Below, piece after piece: positions 55,731 through 64,000 of a DNA stretch of 64,000 nt. The DNA is taken from contig NZ_VIUE01000008.1 of NCBI RefSeq assembly GCF_007828215.1, positions 62,001 to 126,000 of the forward strand, written 5' to 3'. Numbering within the stretch: position 1 is the stretch's first letter; each line of letters starts with the position of its first letter. The notes beneath the pieces are model-generated. The model had not been told where the DNA came from. It ran no database searches and saw only the letters and a list, made by a program, of their open reading frames with translations. The position numbers were made by a program, and so were the translations under genes. Source of the stretch: Pseudomonas sp. SJZ074. Lineage in GTDB: Bacteria; Pseudomonadota; Gammaproteobacteria; Pseudomonadales; Pseudomonadaceae.

Positions 55731-55757
55731 TTTATTGATTGAGCGAATGTTTACCTG

Positions 55758-56114
55758 CTATCGCGGCTCAACGTTATCCAGCACCCGATTTGCCAGCAAC
55801 GACCCCAGCTCGATCAGTTGCTGAATACCGAGCGCCACATGACGGCGTGAACCTTCCAGTTCGAAGGCGAGGTCGTTGACCATGGCGTCAGCCGAGGCCA
55901 GGGTTTCGGTGAGGTTGGCGAGCAGGGATTCGTTGTCGATGTCTTTTACGATTGTGAATATCTGGCCCGGTTGGGGATCGTCGGGTTTTGTTGCTTTGGG
56001 AGAGAGATAGAAATCCAGGGCGCGCTCTGCAGCTTCATCGAGCTTTTTGGTCCCGGATTTTGTGCGCGGGGATGCTTGCTCCGTTTCCGGAGGGTTTGGA
56101 GTTACTTTGAACAT
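55758..56114 (-). CDS. DUF6124 family protein
   Basis: The 118-residue cytosolic protein starts MFKVTPNPPET, includes KKLDEAAERALDFYL, a middle segment DIDNESLLANLTETLASADA and a helical end with ALGIQQLIELGSLLANRVLD. This pattern is typical of the small DUF6124/DUF3077-like proteins that occur in many copies in Pseudomonas genomes. Function is unknown. The ribosome site GAGGATTCC before ATG 56114 is part of a predicted RNA switch (see the leader entry), so translation is probably controlled. Confidence 0.8.
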   Translation of the reverse strand: MFKVTPNPPETEQASPRTKSGTKKLDEAAERALDFYLSPKATKPDDPQPGQIFTIVKDIDNESLLANLTETLASADAMVNDLAFELEGSRRHVALGIQQLIELGSLLANRVLDNVEPR

Positions 56115-56116
56115 AA

Positions 56117-56240
56117 GCTGGAATCCTCAGTGAGGCCGCGACCTCTTCCCTACTAAAAGAAGGGTGGCGGCTGTACGCAGGTTAGTAGACCGGGGATTCC
56201 AGCATTGCCGGCGCGCCGAAGCGCCCTGCGCACAGCCACC
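56117..56240 (-). promoter_or_regulatory. candidate translational RNA switch (leader) of the DUF6124 gene
   Basis: Read 5' to 3' on the minus strand: arm GGTGGCTGTGCGCAGG (56240-56225), tetraloop hairpin GCGC-TTCG-GCGC (56224-56213), loop segment GCTGGAATCC (56203-56194), CTACTAA (56188-56182), closing arm CCTGCGTACAGCCGCCACC (56181-56163), TTAGTAG (56156-56150), and GGATTCCAGC (56126-56117) over the ribosome site. The loop segment is perfectly complementary to the last element, allowing a pseudoknot that hides the ribosome site. CTACTAA can pair with TTAGTAG as an alternative. Confidence 0.6.
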
Positions 56241-56303
56241 ATCAAAGGACAGGAATTAGGATACCTGCCTGAGTGGAGAACTCATGCATCTTGCGGGAAA
56301 CCA

Positions 56304-56337
56304 CGGGCTACTAAACCCGACCACTGATGGGCAGTGG
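56304..56337 (-). promoter_or_regulatory. upstream hairpins of the same leader region
   Basis: CGGG-CTACTAAA-CCCG (56304-56319) and CCACTG-ATGGG-CAGTGG (56321-56337) are adjacent small stems. The CTACTAA word recurs from the switch region. They suggest that the leader RNA is longer than 124 nt. Between 56340 and 56540 I see no further clear feature. Confidence 0.45.
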
Positions 56338-56544
56338 CAGGAAGACAATAGAACCCGGGGACAAGGCGCACAAGCGGGCGGATTCTGGCGTAGTTGTAGG
56401 CAAAGGCGCAAGGATGCGTGGGTTGGGGGAAGGGTGGCGGTCGGGGAATAAACAGGCGACGGGAAGGCCTGGAAGTCGCGGGCTAGGGGGCCGCCTCTGC
56501 TTGGTTGGAAAGCAGGGCTGGTGCGGATCGTCTGTAGGAAGTTG

Positions 56545-56654
56545 GGGCTGCTCCGCAGCCCAGCGGGGATGAATCCCCTTGCCACAGGAAGGTGGAGTCA
56601 GTTAATTCAGCGGCGGCTGTGAGGGCGCCATCGCGAGCAAGCTCAGCTCCCACA
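56545..56654. repeat. two REP-type elements
   Basis: GGGCTGC-TCC-GCAGCCC followed by an inverted GTGGCGAGGGG-type arm (56545-56587, ending CCCCTTGCCACAG) and then an inverted TGTGGGAGC-type REP (56626-56654, CCATCGCGAGCAAGCT..CCCACAG). Two repeat families lie side by side next to the lpxL stop codon. Confidence 0.8.
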
Positions 56655-56709
56655 GGATTATTGGCCACCAACCCCAGTGGGAACGATCTTATGAAGAAGT
56701 AGCAGGCCT

Positions 56710-57597
56710 TCAATACCAGCGGGCTTCGCCCGGCGGGCGTTTCTTGAAGCGTTTCATGCTCCACATGTATTGGCTCGGGTACGCCCGCACGTAGCGCTCC
56801 ACGACTTGGCTCATGGCGGCGCAGGCGGTTGCGGTGTCGGTGCTGTACATGGCTTCTGGCGCGGCTTCGAGGATGACTTTGTAGCCGGAGCCGTCCGGCA
56901 GGCGCAGGGCATGAAGGAACACACCCACTGCTTTACCACCGGCGAGCATGTTCGGCACGAACTTGCTGGTCAGGGCCTGGGTGGCGAAGAAGGGCACGAA
57001 GATGCCGGCGGACTCGGCCGGTTCCGGGTCGGCGGGGATACCCACCTGGCCGCCCTTGCGCACTTCCTTGATGACGCTGAGGATGCCTTCCTTGGTGGAC
57101 GCCGCGACTTTGTTACCTAGCTGTACGCGCTGCTTCTGCAGCAATTCATCCACCGCCTTGAGCTTGGGTGGGCGGTAGAAAATGATCGGTTTGCACTGGC
57201 TGCAATAGAAGTGGTTGAGCACTTCCCAGTTGCCCAGGTGGCTGGTGATGCCCACCACGCCCTTGCCGGACGCCAAGGCTTCTTTCAATATTTCCAGGCC
57301 CTCGACTTCACGCACCAGTTCGATGGAGCGCTGGGCCGGCCAGATCCAGGCGCAGGCGCTTTCGGTCAGGGATTTGCCGATGTCCTTGAGACTCTGGCCC
57401 ACCAGGCGCTCGCGCTCGGCCGGGTCCATATCGGGAAAGCATTTGGCGAGGTTGATCCGCACCACGTCGCGGGAGCGGTTGGGCAGTTTCCACATGAGCC
57501 AGCCGATGGCCGAGCCCACCGCCTGCACGGCCCGCCAAGGCAGTAGCGCAAACAACCGCAGAGCGCCGACCAGCAAGGCGCCTTTCAACTTATCCAC
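56710..57597 (-). CDS. lpxL: lipid A lauroyl/secondary acyltransferase (LpxL/HtrB family)
   Basis: The 295-residue inner-membrane enzyme adds a secondary acyl chain to lipid A. An N-terminal membrane segment is followed by the HX4(D/E) motif in ITSHLGNWEVLNHF, and further conserved blocks IIFYRPPK and GIPADPEP. The latter differs from the usual DQ motif, as in other pseudomonad members. It corresponds to PA0011 in PAO1. The gene precedes tag on the opposite side of glyQ and is on the minus strand. Confidence 0.88.
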   Translation of the reverse strand: MDKLKGALLVGALRLFALLPWRAVQAVGSAIGWLMWKLPNRSRDVVRINLAKCFPDMDPAERERLVGQSLKDIGKSLTESACAWIWPAQRSIELVREVEGLEILKEALASGKGVVGITSHLGNWEVLNHFYCSQCKPIIFYRPPKLKAVDELLQKQRVQLGNKVAASTKEGILSVIKEVRKGGQVGIPADPEPAESAGIFVPFFATQALTSKFVPNMLAGGKAVGVFLHALRLPDGSGYKVILEAAPEAMYSTDTATACAAMSQVVERYVRAYPSQYMWSMKRFKKRPPGEARWY

Positions 57598-57640
57598 AGG
57601 TCACTCCTGAATTCATGGGCCGTGTTGCGAGCCGGCTATT

Positions 57641-58198
57641 CTAACCGCCGTTTGCCAGCTCGGCGTAGCGGTCGCAGTCCTGGGTGTGATCCATGACCAT
57701 GCCCGAGGCCTGCATGAAGGCGTAGCAAATGGTCGGCCCGACGAAAGTGAAGCCGGCCTTTTTCAGGCCTTTGCTCATCTGCACGGCTTCGGGGGTGATG
57801 GCTGGCACTTCGGTGCGGTCCCTGAAATGGTTGATGAGAGGTCTGTCGCCGACAAAAGACCAGAGGAAGGCCACCGGGTCCTCCAGGGCCAGCCAGGCCT
57901 GGGCGTTACGGCGCGCGGCCTTGAGCTTGAGGCGGTTGCGGATGATGCCGGGGTCCTGCATCAGGTCCTCGATTTCGGCATCGCTCATCTGCGCCACCCG
58001 CTGTACGTCGAAGTTGTACAGCACCTCGCGGTAATGGGCGCGTTTGCGCAGCACGGTGATCCAGGACAGCCCGGCCTGGAACCCTTCGAGCAAAAGCAAC
58101 TCGAACAAACCCTGCGCATCGCGCAGCGGCGTCCCCCACTCCTGATCGTGATAGGCCATGTACAAAGGATCTTCGGAACACCAAAAGCAGCGTGGCAT
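57641..58198 (-). CDS. tag: DNA-3-methyladenine glycosylase I
   Basis: The 185-residue repair enzyme removes 3-methyladenine from DNA. It starts [20 protein letters not shown], matching Tag (zinc-binding cysteine near the N-terminus), and carries [15 protein letters not shown] for the helix-hairpin region, plus HTQDC at the end, where His and Cys complete the zinc site. A longer in-frame reading through glyQ is an artefact. It is divergent from glyQ with 81 bp between starts and upstream of lpxL on the same strand (43 bp). Confidence 0.94.
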   Translation of the reverse strand: MPRCFWCSEDPLYMAYHDQEWGTPLRDAQGLFELLLLEGFQAGLSWITVLRKRAHYREVLYNFDVQRVAQMSDAEIEDLMQDPGIIRNRLKLKAARRNAQAWLALEDPVAFLWSFVGDRPLINHFRDRTEVPAITPEAVQMSKGLKKAGFTFVGPTICYAFMQASGMVMDHTQDCDRYAELANGG

Positions 58199-58279
58199 AA
58201 GGCTCCAGGGGGCGTGCGCACGAACGAATCGGGTATACTCCCGCTCTTTAAATCGCAGCCCAAGAAACAGGTGAATTTC

Positions 58280-59233
58280 GTGAGCCAGCCTACGCCAGCC
58301 GTGCGTACCTTCCAAGACTTGATCCTCGCCCTCCAGCAATACTGGGCCGAGCAAGGTTGCGTGGTACTTCAGCCCTACGATATGGAAGTAGGCGCCGGCA
58401 CTTTCCACACTGCCACGTTTCTGCGTGCCATCGGCCCGGAAACCTGGAACGCCGCCTACGTGCAACCCAGTCGCCGTCCGACTGACGGCCGCTACGGCGA
58501 AAACCCGAACCGTCTGCAGCACTACTACCAGTTCCAGGTGGTCCTGAAGCCGAACCCGGAAAATTTCCAGGAACTGTACCTGGGCTCCCTCAAGCGCGTG
58601 GGCCTCGACCCGCTGGTGCATGACATCCGTTTCGTCGAGGACAACTGGGAATCGCCGACCCTGGGCGCCTGGGGCCTGGGCTGGGAGGTCTGGCTCAACG
58701 GTATGGAAGTGACCCAGTTCACCTACTTCCAGCAGGCGGGCGGCATCGAGTGCTACCCGGTGACCGGCGAGATCACCTACGGTCTGGAACGCTTGGCGAT
58801 GTACCTGCAAGGCGTGGACTCGGTCTACGACCTGGTGTGGGCCGACGGCCCGTTCGGCAAAGTGACCTACGGCGACGTGTTCCACCAGAACGAAGTGGAG
58901 CAGTCGACCTACAACTTCGAACACGCCAACGTCGACAAGCTGTTCGAACTGTTCGATTTCTACGAAAGCGAGGCCAAACGCCTGATCGAGCTGGACCAGC
59001 CGCTGCCGTTGCCGAGCTATGAAATGGTGTTGAAGGCGTCCCATACCTTCAACCTGCTGGACGCACGCCGGGCGATTTCCGTGACCGCGCGCCAGCAATA
59101 CATCCTGCGTGTGCGCACCCTGGCGCGTTCCGTCGCGCAAGCCTACCTGCTGGCCCGTGCCAAGCTAGGCTTCCCGATGGCGACCCCGGACCTGCGTGAT
59201 GAAGTGTTGGCTAAGCTGGAGGCTGCACAATGA
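58280..59233 (+). CDS. glyQ: glycyl-tRNA synthetase alpha subunit
   Basis: This 317-residue catalytic subunit forms the tetrameric (alpha2beta2) glycyl-tRNA synthetase. Class II motifs include [20 protein letters not shown] and [14 protein letters not shown] [11 protein letters not shown]. The start codon is GTG 58280 with AGGTG upstream; a GTG three codons earlier is an alternative. A TATACT -10 box lies at 58234-58239, with no clear -35. It overlaps glyS by 4 bp. Confidence 0.96.
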   Translation: MSQPTPAVRTFQDLILALQQYWAEQGCVVLQPYDMEVGAGTFHTATFLRAIGPETWNAAYVQPSRRPTDGRYGENPNRLQHYYQFQVVLKPNPENFQELYLGSLKRVGLDPLVHDIRFVEDNWESPTLGAWGLGWEVWLNGMEVTQFTYFQQAGGIECYPVTGEITYGLERLAMYLQGVDSVYDLVWADGPFGKVTYGDVFHQNEVEQSTYNFEHANVDKLFELFDFYESEAKRLIELDQPLPLPSYEMVLKASHTFNLLDARRAISVTARQQYILRVRTLARSVAQAYLLARAKLGFPMATPDLRDEVLAKLEAAQ

Positions 59234-61284
59234 GTGCTCAAGATTTTCTGGTTGAACTGGGCACCGAAGAACTGCCACCCAAAGCCCTGAATACCCTGGC
59301 CGATGCATTCCTGGCCGGTATCGAAAAAGGCCTGCAAACCGCCGGCCTGAACTTCGAAACCAAGCACGTCTACGCCGCGCCGCGCCGCCTGGCCGTGTTG
59401 ATCACCGGCCTGGCGACCCAACAGCCGGACCGCAGCATCAACCTCGACGGCCCGCCACGCCAGGCCGCGTTCGATGCTGACGGCAATCCGACCCAGGCAG
59501 CCCTGGGCTTCGCCAAGAAGTGTGGCGTGGACCTGAGCGAAATCGACCAGAGCGGCCCGAAACTGCGCTATAGCCAGAGCATCAAGGGCAAGCCGACCGC
59601 CAGCCTGCTGCCGACCATCGTCGAAGACTCCCTCAATGACTTGCCGATTCCCAAGCGCATGCGCTGGGCTGCGCGCAAGGAAGAGTTCGTGCGTCCGACC
59701 CAATGGCTGGTCATGCTGCTTGGCGACCAGGTCATCGACTGCACGATTCTGGCCCAGAAAGCCGGTCGCGATTCCCGCGGTCACCGCTTCCATCATCCGC
59801 AAAGCGTGCGCATCACCTCGCCGGCCAACTACCTGGCCGACCTGCGTGCCGCCTACGTGCTGGCCGACGCCAACGAGCGTCGCGAGCTGATCAGCAAGCG
59901 CACCGAAGAGCTGGCCACCCGCCAGGAAGGCACCGCCATCGTGCCGCCAAACCTGCTGGACGAAGTGACCGCACTGGTGGAGTGGCCGGTGCCGCTGGTG
60001 TGCTCATTCGAGGAACGTTTCCTTGAAGTGCCACAGGAAGCGCTGATCACCACCATGCAGGACAACCAGAAGTATTTCTGCCTGCTGGACGCCGACGGCA
60101 AGTTGCTGCCGCGCTTCATCACGGTCGCCAACATCGAAAGCAAGGACCCGCAGCAGATCATCGCCGGTAACGAAAAAGTCGTTCGCCCGCGCCTGACCGA
60201 TGCCGAGTTCTTCTTCAAGCAAGACAAGAAGCAACCGCTGGAGAGCTTCAACGAACGCCTGCAGAACGTGGTGTTCCAGGAAAAACTCGGCAGCGTCTAC
60301 GACAAGGCCGAGCGCGTTTCGAAATTGGCGGCCTTCATCGCCCCACGCATCGGCGGCGACGCCCAGCGCGCGGCCCGTGCCGGCATCCTGTCCAAGTGCG
60401 ACCTGTCCACTGAGATGGTCGGTGAGTTCCCGGAGATGCAAGGCATCGCCGGTTACTACTACGCGCTCAACGACGGTGAGCCGCAAGACGTCGCCCTGGC
60501 GCTGAACGAACAGTACATGCCCCGTGGCGCCGGCGCCGAGCTGCCGACCACCCTCACCGGTGCGGCCGTGGCGATCGCCGACAAGCTCGACACCCTGGTC
60601 GGTATCTTCGGCATCGGCATGCTGCCCACCGGCAGCAAGGACCCATATGCCCTGCGTCGTGCGGCGCTGGGTGTGTTGCGGATTCTGATCGACAAGCAAC
60701 TGGACCTGGACCTGAACGACGCCGTGGCCTTCGCCGTCAACGCGTTCGGCAGTAAGGTCAAGGCCGCCGGCCTGGCCGATGCGGTGCTGGAGTTCATCTT
60801 CGACCGCCTGCGTGCGCGTTATGAAGATGAAGGCGTCGATGTCGCGACCTACCTGTCGGTGCGTGCCCTCAAGCCGGGTTCGGCCCTGGACTTCGACCAG
60901 CGCGTGCAAGCCGTCCAGGCTTTCCGCAAACTGCCGGAAGCGGCAGCATTGGCGGCGGTGAACAAGCGTGTGTCGAACCTGTTGAGCAAGGCCGAAGGCA
61001 ATATCGCGGCCACCGTCGAAGCCAAGTACTTCGACAACGCCAACGAGTTCTCCCTGTATTCGGCTATCCAGCAGGCAGACCAGGCCGTCCAGCCGATGGC
61101 TGCGGCACGTCAGTACAGCGAAACCCTGGCACGCCTGGCGGCACTGCGCGAACCGGTGGATGCGTTCTTCGAAGCGGTGATGGTCAATGCCGAAGACGCC
61201 AGCGTGCGGGCCAACCGCTACGCGCTGCTGGCGCGTTTGCGTGGTCTGTTCCTCGGCGTCGCCGACATTTCGCTGCTGGGGTAA
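59230..61284 (+). CDS. glyS: glycyl-tRNA synthetase beta subunit
   Basis: The 684-residue beta subunit binds tRNA-Gly. It begins [20 protein letters not shown], which is characteristic, and includes the HD-like domain in its centre and a C-terminal anticodon-binding DALR-type region. Length is normal. Start overlaps the glyQ stop (ATGA), so the subunits are made in coupled fashion. gmhB follows 3 bp later. Confidence 0.96.
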   Translation: MSAQDFLVELGTEELPPKALNTLADAFLAGIEKGLQTAGLNFETKHVYAAPRRLAVLITGLATQQPDRSINLDGPPRQAAFDADGNPTQAALGFAKKCGVDLSEIDQSGPKLRYSQSIKGKPTASLLPTIVEDSLNDLPIPKRMRWAARKEEFVRPTQWLVMLLGDQVIDCTILAQKAGRDSRGHRFHHPQSVRITSPANYLADLRAAYVLADANERRELISKRTEELATRQEGTAIVPPNLLDEVTALVEWPVPLVCSFEERFLEVPQEALITTMQDNQKYFCLLDADGKLLPRFITVANIESKDPQQIIAGNEKVVRPRLTDAEFFFKQDKKQPLESFNERLQNVVFQEKLGSVYDKAERVSKLAAFIAPRIGGDAQRAARAGILSKCDLSTEMVGEFPEMQGIAGYYYALNDGEPQDVALALNEQYMPRGAGAELPTTLTGAAVAIADKLDTLVGIFGIGMLPTGSKDPYALRRAALGVLRILIDKQLDLDLNDAVAFAVNAFGSKVKAAGLADAVLEFIFDRLRARYEDEGVDVATYLSVRALKPGSALDFDQRVQAVQAFRKLPEAAALAAVNKRVSNLLSKAEGNIAATVEAKYFDNANEFSLYSAIQQADQAVQPMAAARQYSETLARLAALREPVDAFFEAVMVNAEDASVRANRYALLARLRGLFLGVADISLLG

Positions 61285-61287
61285 GCC

Positions 61288-61821
61288 TTGAAACTGCTGA
61301 TTCTCGATCGGGACGGGGTGATCAATCACGACTCCGACGCTTACATCAAATCGGTGGAGGAGTGGCTGCCGATCCCCGGCTCGATCGAAGCCATCGCGCA
61401 GTTGAGCAAGTCCGGCTGGACGGTGGCGGTTGCCACCAACCAGTCGGGCATTGCCCGCGGTTACTATGACCTCGCAATCCTCGACGCCATGCATGAGCGC
61501 TTGCGCGCCCTGGTGGCCGAGCAGGGCGGTGAAGTCGGGCTGATCGTCTATTGTCCCCATGGGCCGGATGAGGGTTGCGATTGCCGCAAACCCAAACCGG
61601 GCATGTTGAAGGCCATTGCCGAGCATTATGCTGTTCCGCTGGCGGGCGTCTGGTTCGTCGGAGACAGCCTCGGTGACCTGGAGGCGGCCAAGGCCGTCGA
61701 TTGTCAGCCAGTTTTGGTAAAGACCGGGAAAGGCGAAAAGACTCTGGGCAAGACCCTACCGGTAGGCACTTTGATTTTTGACGACCTGGCGGCGATTGCC
61801 GCTGAACTTATCCACAATTAG
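61288..61821 (+). CDS. gmhB: D-glycero-beta-D-manno-heptose-1,7-bisphosphate 7-phosphatase
   Basis: The 177-residue HAD phosphatase makes a precursor of LPS core heptose. Motif I is LDRDGVIN, motif II ATNQSG, the zinc loop CPHGPDEGCDCRKPKPG (HxCx-like cysteines), and motif IV FVGDSLGDLEAA. The start is TTG at 61288, 3 bp after the glyS stop; no ATG fits. It is the third gene of the glyQ-glyS-gmhB operon. Confidence 0.92.
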   Translation: MKLLILDRDGVINHDSDAYIKSVEEWLPIPGSIEAIAQLSKSGWTVAVATNQSGIARGYYDLAILDAMHERLRALVAEQGGEVGLIVYCPHGPDEGCDCRKPKPGMLKAIAEHYAVPLAGVWFVGDSLGDLEAAKAVDCQPVLVKTGKGEKTLGKTLPVGTLIFDDLAAIAAELIHN

Positions 61822-61901
61822 AGCTCCCTAGACATCCTGATCAAGGATTGTTCGGGAAGCGCTTGAACAGGCGGGCATTGCCCGCAACGGTAAATGCCGC
61901 T

Positions 61902-62681
61902 ATGTCGATATTGCAGGCCATCAGATCTTTTCTCTTTTACCTGCTGTTGGGCACCAGTTCCTTGTTGTGGTGCTCCCTGAGTTTTTTTGTCGCGCCCTTC
62001 ATGTCGTTCAAGGCGCGCTACCGCTTCATCAACGTGTACTGGTGCCGTTGTGCACTGTGGTTGAGCAAAGTGTTCCTAGGCATTCGTTATGAAGTGAAGG
62101 GCGCCGAGAACGTGCCGGACCGGCCCTGCGTGATCCAGTCCAACCATCAGAGCACCTGGGAAACCTTCTTCCTGTCGGCCTATTTCGAGCCGCTGAGCCA
62201 GGTGCTCAAGCGTGAACTGCTGTTCGTGCCGTTCTTCGGTTGGGCCATGGCGATGCTGCGACCGATTGCCATCGATCGCGACAACCCCAAGGCTGCGCTC
62301 AAGCAGGTGGCACAGAAGGGCGACGAACTGCTCAAGGACAACGTCTGGGTGCTGATCTTTCCCGAAGGCACCCGCGTCCCCTATGGCACGGTCGGCAAGT
62401 TTTCCCGCAGCGGTTCTGCATTGGCGGTGAACGCCGATCTGCCTGTACTGCCGATTGCACACAATGCCGGCAAATTCTGGCCCAAGGCAGGCTGGATCCG
62501 GACCCCTGGCGTGATCACGGTGGTGATCGGTGAGCCGATGTATCCCCAAGGCAGCGGGCCCCGTGCCATTGCCGAGCTCAACGACCGGGTCCAGGCCTGG
62601 AACGAACAGACCCAGCGGGACATGGGCTCGCTTCCGCCGACTCCCACAACGCCGGCGGCTACCGACCAACTCGCTGTCTGA
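61902..62681 (+). CDS. plsC: 1-acyl-sn-glycerol-3-phosphate acyltransferase
   Basis: The 259-residue inner-membrane enzyme makes phosphatidic acid. It has an N-terminal membrane segment (SFLFYLLLGTSSLLWCSLSF), the HX4(D/E) motif SNHQSTWETF, the substrate block VLIFPEGTRVPYG, and a proline/threonine-rich tail. I chose ATG 61902 over the in-frame ATG at 61848 because the family begins with the membrane segment. It is 80 bp after gmhB and may be in the same transcript. Confidence 0.92.
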   Translation: MSILQAIRSFLFYLLLGTSSLLWCSLSFFVAPFMSFKARYRFINVYWCRCALWLSKVFLGIRYEVKGAENVPDRPCVIQSNHQSTWETFFLSAYFEPLSQVLKRELLFVPFFGWAMAMLRPIAIDRDNPKAALKQVAQKGDELLKDNVWVLIFPEGTRVPYGTVGKFSRSGSALAVNADLPVLPIAHNAGKFWPKAGWIRTPGVITVVIGEPMYPQGSGPRAIAELNDRVQAWNEQTQRDMGSLPPTPTTPAATDQLAV

Positions 62682-62771
62682 TATCTGTGGATAAGCTGTG
62701 TACCGTTTTCTCCGAAAACACAGCTTTTATCTTGTAACCTCATGTTTTTAATACATATTTCTTAAGAACAT

Positions 62772-62819
62772 AAAACCGACCGGGACGTGCATAAGTTTTT
62801 ATAGCGTTCGGTCGGTTTG
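62772..62819. terminator. terminator between plsC and the sensor kinase gene
   Basis: AAACCGACCG (62773-62782) pairs with CGGTCGGTTT (62809-62818) around a 26-nt loop. A and T flanks are present on both sides, fitting a shared terminator for convergent genes. Confidence 0.75.
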
Positions 62820-62834
62820 TTACCTGAGGCGGTT

Positions 62835-64000
62835 TTATAGAACGCTGCGATCTTTCGACTCTTCCCCCAGCAAGGGGAAACGCAAACTGAACGTCGTGCC
62901 TTCACCGACCACGCTTTGACATTCAATGTGCCCGCCATGGCGGTCAACCACGGCTTTGACCATCGACAATCCCAAGCCAATCCCGTCAACGCCGTGGGCC
63001 GACGAAAACCGCCGATATTGGCTGAACAGATCGGGCAGTTCCTCGGCAGTAATGCCTTTACCCTGATCGCCGACCTCACAGATCAACCAGCCCTCCGCGC
63101 AACGAACCGTCAGTGAAATGCAGCTGCCAGGCGAGCTGTACTTGATGGCATTTTCCAGCAGATTGAACAGCGCACGGGTCAGCAGGGATTGGTCCGCCTT
63201 CACCATGGCTTCTTCATCATCCACGACATGGGTCAGTTGGATGCGCTTGACCTGGGCGATGGGTAACGCCTGGTCCAGCACATCCAGGATCAGCATGGCG
63301 AACAGGGTCGGCTGGAATTGGTACGCCTCGGATTCTGCCTTGGCCAACTGCACGAAGCCTTCCGTCAAGTCCAAGGCTCGACGGACCTGGCGCTCGATTT
63401 GATCGAACAGCAAGTCATTCCCCCCGACCTGATGCCGCTGCACGTCGAGTAACGCCAGGATCGCCGAGTGGGGCGCACGCAAATCATGGGAGAGAAAACG
63501 CAACATCACGCTGCGCTGCTCTTCGGCTTCGCGCTCGGCACTCAGGTCGATCAGGCTCAGCAACCAGCCAATGGGCGTATCGCCGTCCACCGGCATGAGC
63601 GGGGCACGCTCCAGGCGCAGGCTGCGCTCGCGAGTGTCGCGAAACTCCACCAAGGGCAGTGTGGATAACCGGTGATGGGGTTCACGCTCCAGCGCTGGGT
63701 ACCCCAGCAGCACAAGCTGTTCCAGCACATCACCGCCTGCCAGCACATGACCGAAAAGATCCCGGGCCCTGCGGTTGCCGAGCAAGATCCGGCCTTGCGG
63801 ATCGCTGATCATGGTCGCGACGGGCAGGTATTCCAGGCCATCGGCAATGAAGCGGCGGGTGTCGCGGGTCCTGCCCATGGCTTGTTCCAGGGCCATGATC
63901 TGACCCTGCAGGCGGTCACTGCCGGTGTAGGGTGTGCGTCGGCGCTCCGGAAATACTTTCGGCTCGGCGTCCAGGCGCGCCAGTTCCCAGCCGAAATAGG
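62835..64000 (-). CDS. sensor histidine kinase, C-terminal part (5' end outside the window)
   Basis: 388 codons plus the stop are visible and the frame stays open to the window edge. Visible domains are a linker (FGWELARLDAEP), a PAS domain (FIADGLEYLPVATMISDPQG), HisKA with phosphoacceptor histidine in MLRFLSHDLRAPHSAIL, and HATPase_c (NLLENAIKY, GDQGKGI, DGIGLGLSMVKAV). The linker resembles CHASE2-type sensors of pseudomonads, so a periplasmic CHASE2 domain and membrane segments may lie outside. An internal ATG at 63896 is not a likely start. The response regulator is not in view. Confidence 0.85.
   Translation of the reverse strand, partial: YFGWELARLDAEPKVFPERRRTPYTGSDRLQGQIMALEQAMGRTRDTRRFIADGLEYLPVATMISDPQGRILLGNRRARDLFGHVLAGGDVLEQLVLLGYPALEREPHHRLSTLPLVEFRDTRERSLRLERAPLMPVDGDTPIGWLLSLIDLSAEREAEEQRSVMLRFLSHDLRAPHSAILALLDVQRHQVGGNDLLFDQIERQVRRALDLTEGFVQLAKAESEAYQFQPTLFAMLILDVLDQALPIAQVKRIQLTHVVDDEEAMVKADQSLLTRALFNLLENAIKYSSPGSCISLTVRCAEGWLICEVGDQGKGITAEELPDLFSQYRRFSSAHGVDGIGLGLSMVKAVVDRHGGHIECQSVVGEGTTFSLRFPLLGEESKDRSVL

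Noticed and set aside
56256..56585. 109-codon minus-strand frame rich in Pro, Ser and Cys
   Set aside because: It overlaps REP elements and the upstream part of the structured leader; composition is not protein-like.
57641..59140. 499-codon minus-strand frame starting inside glyQ
   Set aside because: Only the last 185 codons match Tag; the extension is antisense to glyQ.
60004..61626. 540-codon minus-strand frame opposite glyS and gmhB
   Set aside because: It is antisense to two core genes and arises from their third-position GC bias.

Overview
This window looks like a piece of the chromosome of a fluorescent-group Pseudomonas. The DNA is GC-rich. Intergenic gaps carry the REP/REPIN families typical of these bacteria, with cores like TGTGGGAGCGAGCTTGCTCG and GTGGCGAGGGGATTTATCCC. 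Gene order follows the P. aeruginosa PAO1 origin-proximal region: algB-kinB-ampDh2-dgcH-dsbA-cytochromes-engB-polA-thrB-znuA/zur/znuCB-metNIQ, then a jump to lpxL-tag-glyQ-glyS-gmhB-plsC. This synteny comes from memory, not from a search.

Layout. 1-8.6 kb: end of a quinone oxidoreductase, hemF-aroE, and a choline-sulfate locus (SulP permease, choX, betC, divergent LysR regulator), then a short-chain NAD(P)-binding protein and a DOPA-dioxygenase-like protein. 8.6-10.1 kb: a two-gene ATPase plus nuclease-like cassette that resembles defence cargo. 10.2-20 kb: transporters (CitMHS citrate, TerC, Na/Pi, nucleoside-recognition, GltP), an M16 peptidase and a DUF2914 membrane protein. 20.7-25.3 kb: envelope-stress neighbourhood (Ivy, small membrane proteins, AlgB/KinB). 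25.3-30.8 kb: c-di-GMP enzymes around AmpDh2. 30.8-36.5 kb: DsbA, cytochromes c, EngB, the ErsA small RNA and PolA. 36.6-41.9 kb: ThrB and the zinc-uptake regulon. 42.1-46.4 kb: catalase KatE and a predicted pore-forming toxin. 46.8-49.3 kb: methionine ABC importer. 49.4-56.7 kb: an accessory stretch (LprI-like protein, GGDEF protein, LysR/SDR pair, NYN-domain protein, SDR, DUF6124). 56.7-62.7 kb: LpxL, Tag, GlyQS, GmhB, PlsC. The window ends in a sensor kinase.

How the parts work together. Several neighbours form clear units: betC-choX-sulP with a LysR regulator for choline sulfate; znuA/zur/znuCB around a shared operator; metNIQ; dsbA-EEP-dgcH with short or overlapping junctions; glyQ-glyS-gmhB. 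The AlgB/KinB pair, two lysozyme-inhibitor family proteins, ErsA behind an AlgU-like promoter, and LpxL/PlsC/GmhB give the window an envelope-homeostasis theme.

Most interesting points. (1) The DUF6124 gene at 55758-56114 has a structured leader whose loop is perfectly complementary over 10 nt to its Shine-Dalgarno region, so it looks like a translational RNA switch. (2) PolA has lost one acidic residue and changed another in its proofreading site. (3) An ATPase/nuclease-like gene pair lies at 8.6-10.1 kb. (4) A VCC-like toxin with a lectin domain lies at 44.5-46.4 kb. (5) The NYN gene has a palindromic operator inside its promoter and a 27-bp perfect hairpin nearby. All functions are predictions from sequence reading; no database search was run.
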